Assembly: GCF_000247815.1 (NCBI RefSeq)
Contig: NC_021671.1
Coordinates: 27,016,168-27,080,167, forward strand
Direction: 5' to 3'
From: Ficedula albicollis
Taxonomy: Eukaryota > Chordata > Aves > Passeriformes > Muscicapidae
DNA length: 64,000 nucleotides
Shown: positions 13,043 through 26,095 of the stretch, one piece after another
Layout of the letters: each line of letters begins with the position of its first letter
How positions within the stretch are numbered: position 1 is the first letter of the stretch
The notes under the pieces: generated by a model
What the model was told of the DNA's origin: nothing
Seen by the model: the letters and a program-made list of their open reading frames with translations, nothing else
The model's database searches: none
Position numbers and translations under genes: made by a program

Positions 13043-16000
13043 GCTACCTAAGGTAAGGTTCTGCCCACATGCTGCCTCCTATTAACAATTCTGCTCACTT
13101 CTTCAAGTGGTATACAATAAAAAGAATGGAAATCAGACTTTTTCAAAGGCTTTCTTGTACCACACCTTAAAAAGGGCTATTGCATTTTTCTATTTTCATT
13201 AAAAAACCTAAAAGAGTAAATAGCTGTGATATTACCAAGGCTTTAATAAAGCTTTAAACCTATATGTTTGACTTTAAAGGATTCACACAGAATATTATAA
13301 AGCATTTAAAATAATTTCTTTTATATGAAAAGGCCAATTAAAAAGGAGAAAACTTCAGAAGGAATTTTGATAATATCATTATATACAGTATTATAACAAG
13401 ATCATTATAAGTTGTAAATATCATGTCATTACCCATTGTAAGTATCTGATTACATTCACTTACATTAACTTTGTAATTAGATGTAATTTCACACTTATCA
13501 AGTAAAATAATTTTTAACATGCATGGTAGTACAGCACCATCTTTCTGTGTGTCTCTGGCCTGATCCCTGATGACAGGAGGATGAGAAGTTCTCAGTGAAT
13601 GGTCCTTCCTCAGGACTGCAGCAGGAACACATGTTACCACACGTGAGGAAAAAAAAATATATTTCTTTTTTTTATCAGAAGGATAAGGATTTTGATAATT
13701 AACTCAGAGAAAATAGAGGGAAATAATCCTGTGAAATGAGAAAAAAAACCCCATAAATTATAGTAGATCAAATACGTAATTTTAACACAGGACTAACCCT
13801 ACATTACATCATCTAGTGAAATGACAGACTTTATTTATGAATGTATTATTTAGAGAATGTAAAACTCTGTTTAAAGGGATAGTGTGAGCTTTCAGCTATA
13901 GTCCTAAATTATCTTGATTCTTTGTCTTTTCTGAAAAACTTTCATGCCTGCTTTTCTGCTTTCCTGAAGGTACCTCATCACCATATCAAAAGCATCACAG
14001 CTAGAGCAGTGCCACTGCAGGTGCAGAGATTAAAAATAGCTGTGCTGGATCAGCCTGAGGCACTGTCAGACCCAGGACCCTGCCTCCAACAGTGACTGGC
14101 TTCCCAGAGCTCTTGCCCTCCTCCCTCTCAGAGACCAAACAAGTCCCCAGGACCATCCCATCACTTCTCCTGGCCTCAGCCAAGCTGGCCTTTCACACCA
14201 TCAGCAGAAGGAAGTTTGGGAAGGACCAGTTTCTGTTCCCTTTTCTTACTGGGCCTGCAGAAGGTAACATCCATTTCTACCTCAGATATGTTCAGGGAAC
14301 TGTCAAGCCTCTTTCTAGTTTCCCAGTTGCACACTTTTCAGCCTCTGATCTTCCATTTTCTCATCTGCCAATCCCACTGTTTTCTCCCTTTTTTCCCTTA
14401 CCTGCAGCCCTTTCTTTCTAAGGCCAGGGGAACTTACACACTCATGTCCTCATACCTCTCAGAAATCACAGGCTCAGAGATAGGTTAAGGCAGAGGAGGT
14501 GTTCTCAAATGTAGTTCCCCCTGACAAATTATCCTTTCATGATCTTATCTAGTCCTTGAAGCCAAGGACCTTTTGCATAGCTACATTTTCTGTGCATCCC
14601 ACTCTTTTGCTCTACTAGTTAATTCTGCAATGAATTTCTTCCTTGCTTACTTTGAACTTATTCTCTGACCTTCTGTTTGTTTATGCCTAGCTTGTGTATA
14701 AAAAGAAATGGGGAATAATAATTTTCCATTTAGCTTCTTTATTTCACTCAATATCTATAAATCTCTTGAATCATCTCTTTCTCAAGCAAAAGAGCTCTAG
14801 TCTATTTAACCCCTCCTTCTACAAAGCCATGTTCCTGTCATCCTTGTCCACCTTCTCTCTCTCTCCTGTTCCTACAAGATCCTTTGAGAAAGCAGTTCTT
14901 CACTACTCATACATTGCACCAAGGCAGTTCTGCCTCTTGTTTTGACTTCCCTATTCTCTTGTTTAACCTCCTGAGATCTGACTTTCAAGGCAAGGTCTGG
15001 AGTGTGAAGTCCTTAGTCCTGAAATCTCCTGGGAGACAGTTACAGTTCAATCTTGGCCATGATAGGCATGGCTGATCAAGTGTAAACACCTTGGAAATAC
15101 CAGTTTCAGTGAAAACCCAGTCACTTTCTCCCTCCCAGGTGAAACTGCAACAGTCTGAGACAAGCCAGATGTGTCTCACCTCTGCACACAGCACCTTCCC
15201 CCTCTACCTGAGCAATTCAAGAAAACAAATACTGAACACAGACACAGACCAAACCCTTTGCAACAGGGAGATGATTTCTGGAAACATCCTGACAAAAAGG
15301 TTTACCTTTGAATCTAATACCTTGCAACAACATTTAATAGCAGAAAAGTAAGTGGCAAATTTATTTTAAACTTCAAATAATAAATTCCTCCAGTTAAAGA
15401 AATTTCTTCATGTGACACACCTGGAAATTTGACATGTGTTGCCCGTCTTTCAAAGTCAGAAGGGGAGGTGATTCAGGCAGCTCTTGATAGAGACCTGGAG
15501 AGAGCCTGACCTCATCAGATCTTAATTGTCACCCAGTGGTGCCTTTCCCTCTACCTATGGGCTCCTCTGTCCATTATTCTGCATGAATTTGTAACCAGTA
15601 GCACTTCCTTGGTATAGCAGTTTTCAAATCTCACTCCAGCTAAAGGATGCTGGGGATGATGTAGGCTGAATTTTCTTATATCACAGAAAATAAATTCGCT
15701 GTATAGGGCTCCCGTCCAAAGCAATTACATGGATCTTCAAACTTATACATCTGAATTGTCTCAACAAAGTAGGTAAAACAATAAAAAAACATAAAGTAAA
15801 GCACCTACTTAAGTGGTTTGGTAGTGCAAGTGTACAGTCTGTGTAGGCTGATGATAGCAGCTAATGTGTCTATTTGCAAGAAATTTGCCAACACGCTGGT
15901 CTAGAAGCCTTTTCATTCTTTTGTCAAATGAAATTGAAATGTGCTGATTGTTCAAATGAATCACTTCCCTCTCCTTGTTTTGGATTACACATTCTTTTTT

Positions 16001-16948
16001 TTTCACCTCACATCTTCCTTGCTCTTGAAGGCAAAGCCAACGTCATAGCAGACAGAACTAGTCCAAGATTTCCCTAAGTGATATTTCTGAAGCAGAGCAG
16101 GTGCAGATGAAGAAAAAGGATCAGTCAATTTTTAAGAAGTCAGATGGCATTGTGCAGCAAACAGAAGGCAAAGGACTGATTTCAAAGCACAAAATCAGGT
16201 CTTTTTATTTATGTAGAATGCACCAATTCAGGGAATTTGAAATGGCTGGTTACAGAAATGTATACATTTGATCATAGTTTAATCCTCCATGGACTGCAAT
16301 ACCTAAATCAGGAGAGCTATGAGCATGGCATACAGGTTGATTCATTTCAGAAGAGTCACCTGGAGTTTCTTACATGAGATATATGGCAGATGTGATTCAT
16401 ATTATCCAGCAAGAAATCTTACAAAAAAATTTATTCTTAGCATTGTCTCTAGCTACGAGTGGTTGGGGGGCAGGGAGAGGAGAGGGATACAAGTAATTTT
16501 ATCATAACCATTTTCTATATTTGGCCTGAGTTGAGTTTTCTATCTCCCTGTAAATTTATCAAATTGCACAGAAATTAAATACCAGGTCTTCATGCTTCTT
16601 TTGTAGTATCTGTCCTAAAAGACAAGAAGACTTACTAAAATTGAAATATCAGTAACAGTAAAAAATTAAGCTTGTAATTTCTTCAAGACCTTATAGAGTG
16701 GTTTCACTGAAATCTCATGTTTTAATTACTGTGTGATCAGTAAGATCACACAAAGATCCAAAATGGCTCCAAATTTTCACACAATCCTTTACTCTTCAGT
16801 ACTAATCAGACAACACCAATTAAATAACAATTTAAAATAATTTGAAGCTTTTTTGGATGAAATTACCTGCTATTTAAAAGAATGACTTTTTTTAGTTCTT
16901 CACTGCTCAGCAAAATGTTATGATTGTACAGAAAACCAGTTTAGCTGC

Positions 16949-16953
<5 letters not shown>
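13043..16953. other. Intergenic DNA, pyrimidine-rich in part, no gene seen
   Basis: No recognisable exon or transposon. Positions 14092-15000 are pyrimidine-rich on the plus strand and hold overlapping frames of 83-109 codons without a domain or consistent reading frame. Positions 13200-13900 are strongly AT-rich. Confidence 0.5.

Positions 16954-16979
<26 letters not shown>
16954..16979. repeat. (TG)13 microsatellite
   Basis: Thirteen uninterrupted TG dinucleotides, a likely length-polymorphic marker. Confidence 0.97.
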
Positions 16980-17254
16980 AATATACAGGGATAAACTTCT
17001 AATTAACTCCTCAAGGCATAATTACTCTCAGAAAAGATAGTGATAAGCAGACCATGATAGCTACATGTCCTAAAACACTTCTGCAATTGGAAAAATTGCA
17101 AATTTAACCTAATAGCCATAAGATTCATTTCTACAAGTTATAGCAAAGTAGAACTACAAAATAATGACCAGATATTAGTGAGGAGATCTAATCTCAGCGA
17201 TGTCAGTGGCAAAGCTACTGCCATCTTCCACGGAGTCAGGGCTTCACACAGGAT

Positions 17255-17440
17255 TTAATAACTCACTCTTTCTAATTATTTATGATTTTTATTTTTAAAG
17301 CAAAGAAATAAAGAAGATAATTGCCAAGCCTTCCGGTTTTTCTCTCCTGGTGCTAATTTGAAATATTAAGATAATTATGCTCCAAGAAAGCATGTGGTTT
17401 CTGCTGACTAATTCCGGTGGTTAAAACAGAGCTGCAGTGT
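17255..17440. promoter_or_regulatory. Candidate non-coding regulatory element
   Basis: Repeat-free, complex sequence with homeodomain-like cores (ctaattatt, gataattgc, gataattat, ctaattcc) and two tccggt motifs, with no open frame of note. The composition is like that of vertebrate developmental enhancers, but conservation cannot be seen from one sequence. Confidence 0.2.
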
Positions 17441-20400
17441 TTAACAGAGGTGTAAGCAGCATAAGTCAGCCCCTTCACACCAAAACCTATCTCTGGTATT
17501 ACTTGGCACAGCATTCACTGGAACTGTATAGTCATCCCAACCTCCCACATCCCTGGGGCAGCTCCTGAGGGCAGAACTTGCCTTCATCAGCTGCCAGGGA
17601 GGCCTTTTCAAACACCGGGTTGCTCCACTGTTCCCATCTCCAGCAGCTCCCCTGACTGGTGGATATTTCAACCATGAGTTACCTCTGAAAGAAATTTCCC
17701 CAGGTCAGTGGCATTTTTTCATACAACACCACGGGAGGTTGTGCCTGACCCTTTCAGAGATAAGGTGAAGGACTGCTACCAATGGAATTATGTGAACGCT
17801 CTGCCACATATATCTTCGGATTTTATACACACATTTATTGTCCAATTTGTACTTAACATTGCAGTCCTGCCCAGAGCAGATGCAGTGCTATCCCTAAGAT
17901 AATGTCAGAGAAGTCTGAGGAGCAGAGAGGGAAAACTGTTTGTTGCATCAAATAACCACAGTGATAACCATTTCGCTGTTCAGCAGGCCACATATAACAC
18001 ATATTTTTAAAAGACAATCTTATGACAAGATCTTGACGACAAAAGGTTACCAAAATATACCACCAATCCAAATGTATTTTTCTCCTCATTCAGTGGGTCC
18101 CACCTAAACTGAAGGAAATTATTTTCATTTTCCTTTTGGTAAGCTGAGGACAGCTCCTTTTTAGTTTTCACTGTGAGTTGCTTCTCTTCACCACTTGGTA
18201 AGCCCCAAGCACACAGGCAGACTTGGTAATTTACTGCCACTTTTCTCCTGTATCTCTGCAAGGCCTCCTGGAATGTTCCCAGTTCCAGCCTGAGGATGAG
18301 CTCTCCAGAGATGAACAACGTGGGATTTAGGCAGGTTCCAATCCATCAGTCCCATGAGCTCTCTGGCAGCCAAAATATCTGGCAAAATCAGAGATTATTG
18401 CATCCACAGGTAAAACCTACAAAAGCAAGCATTTAACAGAGAATTCACTTTCTTAACTTCCAAAATAAAGCAGACAGTCTCCTACTTGAGTAAGCTGTTC
18501 CAATGTTCTTATTGAAGATTTGAATACTGGCAAGCTTGAATACGTGAAATATGGTGTGTGCATTCCCATACACGCTCATGTATTTCTTCACACAGAGACA
18601 TGAGAACACTTCTACACAGAAATGTTGCTTTTCATTTCATTCTGAGTGGCTTTTTTAATTGACCAGTTCAGGAATCAAACCCTTTTGACTGTGTAATCTT
18701 TCAGAAGCAGAAATTAAATATTAACAGAGAAGAATCATAGCATCAAAACAACATTAATTCAGTGTTCCCTAAGTTCAAGGATGTTCTCTCATGCAGAAAT
18801 AATGACATCCTTCTTGTTAAGGGTTAATCAAAATCTGGACAGGAAAGAAAAGAAACTACTTAGTGGGGTTTTCCTCTGCCAACCCATTTCTATCCCCATT
18901 GCCAGTTTTTAAACTGACTCAGCACCAACAGCTTTTACAGTGGTATCCCATGCCTTCTGATACTGAGGAGTCTCTTTGTATTCTAGCTCTTGCAGTCATA
19001 AGATTATCTGAGAATCTCATTTAACCTTACAATGTAAGTAGAAATATAAGAGAAAAAATAACGTTCTAAAAGGACTATTTTAGCTTGGTAAAGCCACTCT
19101 CCTTAAGATTGCTTTAGAGACTTCCAGAGATAAAAGCCTAATTTTAGCTGCAATAAATTTGGATCAGCAGCACATTGTGGAAACTGTCTATCAGCAAGAT
19201 ATTGCCATAAGTTTGGCACTGCTAGAAGGAATATTCCAAACTTTGCCTTTCTGGGATGAGATAAAGATGTGCAGATATGGAAAACAGTTCTTCTGTTTGC
19301 AATAGGAAAACTTTATAATTTTCCCTAGGATTGGGGTTTTTTTCATATATCTGATGTACAGAACAGGCAAAATTGGGGTAAAAGATAGAAAAGAAAAAGC
19401 ACTTTCTATACTATTATCTCCCACAATAAACAACAAAGTGTTATTTATTTCTATAGCATTTCAATCAGATGTTGATCACCAAGTATTTAACAGTAGTATC
19501 TTATTTTAAAACTCATAGTAGCAAACTGTAATTCTTGCAGACATATCTTGCTCTTTAAAAATAAATAATAATGGCATTTTCTGCTTCAACACTACAATAT
19601 TTTTCCTATCTTAGAGACACGTGAACAAGCAAAAGCTGCACTTAAATATTTCAGCTCAATGCCATAACTGGTGCTAGATACATTTGTCACTGTTTCCAAA
19701 GAAATGCATGTGTATAGAGAGTTCATAAATATATGTGGCAGTACTTGCTGTGTGCTACCTAAAAGAAACATAATACAGTTTTTGCTCTGAAAAGGGTAAA
19801 ATAACCCAAACCAATCACTCTAAATTTTATGTTTTAACTGAGGAGACAGACTAAAAATGAGAACCCAAGCAAAAGCAACAGGCTTTGCAGGAGAAAAGGA
19901 AAAATTAACAGCAGGACATAACCTTCAAGTGGAAATTCAGATCTGCAAATTTTTATACAGTGCCCATTTCCCTTGACTAGATGTCTTGGTGTCTGTTTTC
20001 CATAGTAAATCCCATAGTAACTCTGCCTAGATACCGTGCTGGTAGACACTTTGTAGAGAACCACAGAGCCATAGGCAGTAGGACTTTTTGCTCACTGCAC
20101 CAGATTGTCAGCTCTGCTGAAAGGTGCCCATATAATTGATTATAGAGCAGACACAACTCCACCTCACGATGTACGGAAAAACCTTTTTTCATTGTTTTGT
20201 CAGCATAACATACTCATGAAATTGATGTAATTTCCTCTCATTTGATGATTGCGTTACTCAAGCAGCAGGCAAATGCCACAAGTAAATAAGCATTTGTCTA
20301 TAAAAGGAAGAAAGATCTGGATTTGTCCATAAAATAAGACCATTCTGGGTATGGAATAAAGGTGGGGAGCTGACCAAAATTCATCAAATGACATTTCAGT

Positions 20401-22320
20401 GACAGTTCTTGGACAGAAAGCAGTCTGCTTCCTAACAACATTTACAGGGTCATACTGCATATGGTGTTGCAGATGACAACCCAGTACGAGTCAACAAGGA
20501 AAAGACAAAATGTGGGGAAAAAAATGTGGAAAATACCTGTAGGGTAGGATGGATAATGAAAGTAAAATAATGAAACTTCTAGAAGATCACCAGAACTACC
20601 CAGTGCCATCCTTGGAAAACTGGGTAGGAGTGCATAGAGCAGGCTATTACTGAAGCTGCCATTAGTTTGCCTCTGCTGGAATGACCCAATTGTGTATTCA
20701 CAATTCAAGGAGTGGTTCCCAGAAAAAGGACAAGAACCACTTAAAAGGTGAAACACATCTTAAGAGTAAGAATCTCCATCTAAAGGGGGCTTTAATGTGC
20801 CTTCCTGAACAAGGTGCAACTCCTGTGGACTACAAAAGCAGCAGTGACCAAGCTGCAGGCACAGGTTTTGTGTGTGATAATAGAGAGAAAAAGTCTCCTC
20901 TGGCAAATTGACCTTCAGTTATCTGCAGCATCTAGGGAAAAAAAGTACAAAACTGATGAATACCAGCACAGGTTAATGAGAGGGAAAAGGAAAATGCTTT
21001 GTTCTTATCCTCCCTATGTTTTTTTGGGTTTTTTTTTAAGTTAACAGCACAATTGGATGGTTCTGTGGGAGCTGCTGCTCTGTCCCCTGAGATGGGCTGT
21101 GGGATTTGTGTGGCCAGGTCACATACATGTGCACACATGTATGGAGGACAGAGAGAGCTTTCTAGCTGAAGGCACTGCTGGGTGAGACAGCAGTGGGAGG
21201 GGGGGCATACTACAGTCACTTTAGTCTCTTGGCTGGTTGCCAGCAGTACAGAAGTTGAGAAATCATTTGTCACAAGGATAAAAGCCAAATACATTGCTCT
21301 GGGTGAGATGTAACCTGACAAACAGTCTCCTGTGACTGATGCATTTGAGCTACTAATACACTCTATATAATGACTTTTTTCTGACAGCTAGCAGTCATAT
21401 TTTTTGCTTAGTTTTTCTGCTTGTTCATGCTGAGATTTTTGAGTTCCTATATATCACATTTCTTGGCAAGGAACACGGGGCAGGAGCACAGTTCTCTGTC
21501 ATGCTAGTTTCATCCCACAAGTTCAGGAGGAAACAAGCTACAAAATAATTAGAAATCAATTTTTTTAAAATTACTATTTTCTAATATCTCTCTTTTTTTC
21601 CATTTTTTTTCCCAAAAAGCCACAAAGTCAGCTGGTCAGCAGGAACTTCATTTATAACTGTCAATTTAACAGTTCATTTATTTCACTGAAGCAGTGAGAC
21701 TCAACAGGGGTGTGGTAACCATGAGATAATCACACCTCTGGGGTCTTATGAGGCAAGGAGAAACAGCCAATTCCCTCTAATCCCACAGTGGTGCGATTAG
21801 TGTTCCTGATAGCTACAGCCAAGGAGGTTATGAGATAAATTGAGCATTTCATGTTCTCGAAAAAGAATTAAATTAAATGTTTAACCAGCCTCATTCAAGT
21901 TCTGCAATTCATCTCGATTATAGATATGTATGCTCATGAACACTGACCCACATATATTTGTCTACTTTGAAATGTTTGACAGACAACAGAAGTAGCCATT
22001 TGGTTTGAGAACTATACTATACAGAGAAGCTGTAGCATGTTAGCTGCCTGTCTTGTCTACAATCCTGATAGGCAGGGATCTATCATCCTGTTATCCAAAA
22101 GCTCCTCTGGGTATGCAATCCTTACATGCAGAACTACAAAAAATAAAAGGAACACAGTTGCAAAGAAGCTGCCTTTTTCCTAGACATTATTGGTAGCCCT
22201 GCTAATCAGTTCCATTAAATACTCCTCTAACATCTCTGTCTGCTATGGAAAGTCCATTCATCTCTTATGATGGTTCCACTAGAAAACATATAATAGGTAT
22301 TTGGCAGGCAGAAAATTACA
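17441..22320. other. Intergenic DNA, no gene seen
   Basis: No supported exon, RNA gene or transposon. Several frames of 75-130 codons (for example on the minus strand at 18007-18318, 20442-20756 and 20932-21321) overlap frames on the other strand and show no motif. A T-rich stretch lies near 21570-21610. Confidence 0.5.
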
Positions 22321-22835
22321 TCATGGAGGACTGGGGAGTGAGATGCTGGAAAACAGTGGCACAGAAAGGGACCTGGGGGTCCTGGTCAGTGGCAAGTTGA
22401 ACATGAGCCAGCAGAGCCCTGGAGCCAGGAGAGCCAGCCCTGTCCTGGGGACATCAGGCACAGCATGGCCAGCTGGGCAAGGGAGGGGATTGTCCTGCTC
22501 TGCTCTGAGCTGGGGCAGCCTCACCTCTAGGGCTGGGGGCAGCTCTGGGTGACACCATATAAAAAAGATATTGAACTATTAGAGAGTGTCCAGAGGAGGG
22601 CCACGAGGATGGTGAAAGGCCTTGAAGGCCTCAGCTGTGTGGGCTGAGGTCACTTGGTCTGTTCATGCTGGAGGAGCCTGAGGAGAGACCTCACTGCAGT
22701 TACAGCTTCTTGTGAGGGGCAGAGGAGGGGCAGGCACTGATCTCTGCTCTGTGGTGACAGTGACAGAACACAAGGGAATGGCCTGAAGTTGTGTCAGGGG
22801 AGGTTCAGGCTGAGGATAAAATTTCTTAAACCTCA
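22321..22835 (+). mobile_element. CR1 LINE, truncated 3' fragment (copy 1)
   Basis: The order of motifs matches the end of ORF2 and the 3' region of avian CR1: gggacctgggggtcctggt, aacatgagccagcag, gtccagaggagggccacgag, the block around ctggaggagcctgaggagag, caagggaatggcctgaag, and ggggaggttcaggctgaggataaaatttctt. The 5' end is truncated, as is usual for CR1, and the 3' end with its short terminal microsatellite is missing. Stops and deletions show it cannot encode a reverse transcriptase. The part from 22537 onward was later copied by a tandem duplication. Confidence 0.85.
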
Positions 22836-24132
22836 GCAAGAAATATCAAGCATGCCGTCCTCACTGGCTCTTCAATGGACACCTGTGAAGCAGTACTGCA
22901 GTCTTAACTCTGGTTTTCCCCCAACTCAGCTCAATGGTGCTGCCACTTTTTCACAGAGCAGAGCCGCTGCAGAAATGTGAAACAAACAGGAGTCTGTGTA
23001 AGTCACCCAAAGTGTTACATGGAAATGTAACATGTGGCTCCTCTTTCAAACAATATTTTGGTGATTATTTGGATACTTCTGGGCTAATCTAAATAGTCAG
23101 GCTGAGCCTGACTGGAAGAACATTCACCTACTCTAACAATGATGGAAACCCCAGCAGCAGTGTATCTGCAAGAGGGAATGCTTTGGAGCAATGCTGGCGT
23201 ATTTCTATTAAAGGCAGGTTTGGAAGAACCAACGCTTTGATACCTGGGGCACTCAGCAAAAAATTAAAAGACTTTTTAAAAAATTATTCTTCTTTCAAAA
23301 TGCAAGAGAATTATAACCCTTTTGTCCTAATGTGTAGGGCAGCTCTGGGTGACACCATATAAAAAAGATATTGAACTATTAGAGAGTGTCCAGAGGAGGG
23401 CCACGAGGATGGTGAAAGGCCTTGAAGGCCTCAGCTGTGTGGGCTGAGGTCACTTGGTCTGTTCATGCTGGAGGAGCCTGAGGAGAGACCTCACTGCAGT
23501 TACAGCTTCTTGTGAGGGGCAGAGGAGGGGCAGGCACTGATCTCTGCTCTGTGGTGACAGTGACAGAACACAAGGGAATGGCCTGAAGTTGTGTCAGGGG
23601 AGGTTCAGGCTGAGGATAAAATTTCTTAAACCTCAGCAAGAAATATCAAGCATGCCGTCCTCACTGGCTCTTCAGTGGACACCTGTGAAGCAGTACTGCA
23701 GTCTTAACTCTGGTTTTCCCCCAACTCAGCTCAATGGTGCTGCCACTTTTTCACAGAGCAGAGCCGCTGCAGAAATGTGAAACAAACAGGAGTCTGTGTA
23801 AGTCACCCAAAGTGTTACATGGAAATGTAACATGTGGCTCCTCTTTCAAACAATATTTTGGTGATTATTTGGATACTTCTGGGCTAATCTAAATAGTCAG
23901 GCTGAGCCTGACTGGAAGAACATTCACCTACTCTAACAATGATGGAAACCCCAGCAGCAGTGTATCTGCAAGAGGGAATGCTTTGGAGCAATGCTGGCGT
24001 ATTTCTATTAAAGGCAGGTTTGGAAGAACCAACGCTTTGATACCTGGGGCACTCAGCAAAAAATTAAAAGACTTTTTAAAAAATTATTCTTCTTTCAAAA
24101 TGCAAGAGAATTATAACCCTTTTGTCCTAATG
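22537..24132. repeat. Tandem duplication, 2 x 796 bp, carrying a CR1 piece
   Basis: The segment 22537-23332 is repeated at 23337-24132, separated by four extra bases (tgta). I see a single substitution (A at 22875, G at 23675), so the copies are about 99.9% identical. Each copy contains the last part of the CR1 fragment and about 500 bp of unique flank, including a perfect palindrome agtcaggctgagcctgact at 23095 and 23895. The two identical 63-codon frames (22789-22980 and 23589-23780) are translations of CR1 3' sequence and flank and are not genes. Confidence 0.95.
23337..23635 (+). mobile_element. CR1 LINE fragment (duplicated copy 2)
   Basis: This is the CR1 part inside the second 796-bp unit. 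It starts abruptly at gggcagctctgggtgac, inside the element, which shows that it arose by segmental duplication rather than by a new retrotransposition. Confidence 0.85.
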
Positions 24133-24840
24133 ATAGGGAAAGGGTTTTAAATTCCTGAGTGCTCCCTCCCTCTAGCCCCAAAATTTTTGTAGCTGCGGCA
24201 CTGAATGCAGTCCCATTATTTTTAATGATATATCAGGACTGTGTAGAAGAATAGCATACCATATATCAAAAGCTACACCCTTGGAAATCACAGAGCTCTT
24301 CAAGAAGCCACCAACGGGTTAAATGGTGACCTGACCAATTTGCTATGGTTCATTTGGTCTATGCTAATTGTTTTAAATGCTCACTTTGTGCCATATTCTT
24401 TACTGTGCTGATGGGAAGTGAGGCATATTTCTTTAGAGCAGGGATTCAAGTATTCATTTAAATTGGAGAGACTTTTTCAGAAAGGTACAGGCACACATCA
24501 GTAGTGCTATGTAAATAGGAATTAAGCTTCATCTTTTACCCAGTTTAAAGAAATACATGAAATAAATATTTTTCAAGTCCTTTTGCTTTGCTTGATTTTT
24601 CAATATCATGCTTTTTTCTCTATTCTTCTGCAATGCTTAAAATCAGATTGCTTCTTTCCCATTACCAAGCTCTCCTGTCTGCTTGTATGGTGAGTGGCTT
24701 TTTTCTTTTATCCGTCTGGACCCTGACCTGGTAGTCATTATTATGTCTTTTCATCTTTTTTTTTTTTTTTATTAGACTAGTCAGTCTTGATATTAGTCTT
24801 CCCAAAGCTACTATCCATTACACTGTCAGGAAAGCAAGCT
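24133..24840. other. AT-rich intergenic DNA, no gene seen
   Basis: No supported feature except a 15-T run at 24756-24770. Confidence 0.55.
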
Positions 24841-25075
24841 GCCTTACAGTAGGCCAAGTGTCAACAGAAGGTGAGGCAGAAAATCAGCCACAATCTAAAG
24901 CTAATTACCCTGCCTAGAAGTTAATTAAATACTTGTTAGGAGCAGCAGGGTAGATCCTAATTAAACTTGTCTAATAACAGTATGCTGACATACTCTGACA
25001 CTGGGAATTCCTACAGGGTTTAAATAATTGTACAAAGGGCAATAATACCTGTCACATCATGGTGTGCAGGCAAAC
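24841..25075. promoter_or_regulatory. Candidate enhancer with TAATTA cluster
   Basis: Three TAATTA homeodomain cores lie within 62 bp (24902-24907, 24922-24927, 24958-24963), followed by a paired SOX-like arrangement attgtacaaagggcaat at 25027-25043. The stretch has no repeat match and no open frame. Such clusters are typical of conserved developmental enhancers; the assignment is an inference from composition only. Confidence 0.28.
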
Positions 25076-25080
25076 CCTGA

Positions 25081-25859
25081 AGATGCACATTTCTCAGTAT
25101 TTTCTGTATTAATTTGCCACATATTGTGCACTTCACATGTGTTTAATTTACACATGTTTAAATTTTGGTGCCCTGGATCTTTTTAAATGACTTTGCTGTT
25201 GCTGATCTAAGTGTAACCACTGCAAAGGGAGATGGTCATTAGTATTTCATTGTATTATTTAATACACTAAACCTGATAAAATCCTGCTGATTGTGACACC
25301 TCCGGGGTTACTTAGATACAGCTGTGGCCCCTTTTTTCAGATTTTAAGACAGTAGAGATTTTACCTGGAAATGAAGAGGAGCAGAGAACATGGCACACCT
25401 TGCTAGCCTTCCCACATTCTCAAAGGGCCAAACTCTGACTACTTACAGGCTGGCAATTTTACCTGCTGCAGTTTCCATCCACAAGAGTGCCACTGACAGA
25501 GGCTTTTACCTCCACTGATAAGTGTGTCTTAAACCAACATCTCTTTAAGCTCTTTAAGTCAGATCTTCATTTACATACAAAACAAAAGAAAGGGGAAATG
25601 GCTAATAGGTGTAACTGCCAGACAAATTTAAGGGAAGAGGAGAGAAGAGGCGTAGAACAGGAGAAGGGGCTGATAACAGAAACGAATCTCTGTCTTCTAA
25701 TTATTTCCAGCCTTCTGACGGGCTGGAAATATTTTTGTTTCCAGACAGGAAAACACAATTTGCCATCATTTCAAATAAATGAGGGCTCCCCACAAACCAC
25801 AGCAGGGCTTTTGTCTAGCTGTTTTTAAGGGATTCTCTATGCCAGCGGTTTTAATGCTG
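25081..25859. other. Intergenic DNA, no gene seen
   Basis: No supported feature. A 113-codon plus-strand frame at 25487-25828 overlaps a 63-codon minus-strand frame and resembles no known protein. Confidence 0.5.
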
Positions 25860-26095
25860 ATTTAAAAGCTGCCGTTTGACCAGGTTCTGTTTTTCAACTG
25901 ATGAGTTGTCACAGTGCCTTGCGTGAGGGTTAATCCCCCATTGTGCTGCCTGTGCCACTGCAAAGAAGGACTGCGACAGCAACTGCTGATAAAGCTTGTC
26001 TCTTCTGGAAAAGCCCAGGGAGCCTGTGTCGCATGCTGATGGTTGTTTATCACAGCAAAATGCTGAATGTCAGTTTTAGGAGAGCGATGTTTCAA
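25860..26095. promoter_or_regulatory. Candidate non-coding regulatory element
   Basis: Balanced, complex, repeat-free sequence with several E-box-like and homeodomain-like motifs (cagctg-type words nearby, ggttaatccc, gcatgctgatggttgtttatc). It differs in texture from the AT-rich surroundings. Only a cross-species alignment could confirm it. Confidence 0.17.

Noticed and set aside
23095..23113. Palindrome agtcaggctgagcctgact as a possible transposon terminus
   Set aside because: No matching inverted end or target-site duplication was found; it recurs only because of the 796-bp duplication.
22789..23780. Two identical 63-codon frames
   Set aside because: They translate CR1 3' sequence plus flank within the 796-bp duplication and are not a gene family.
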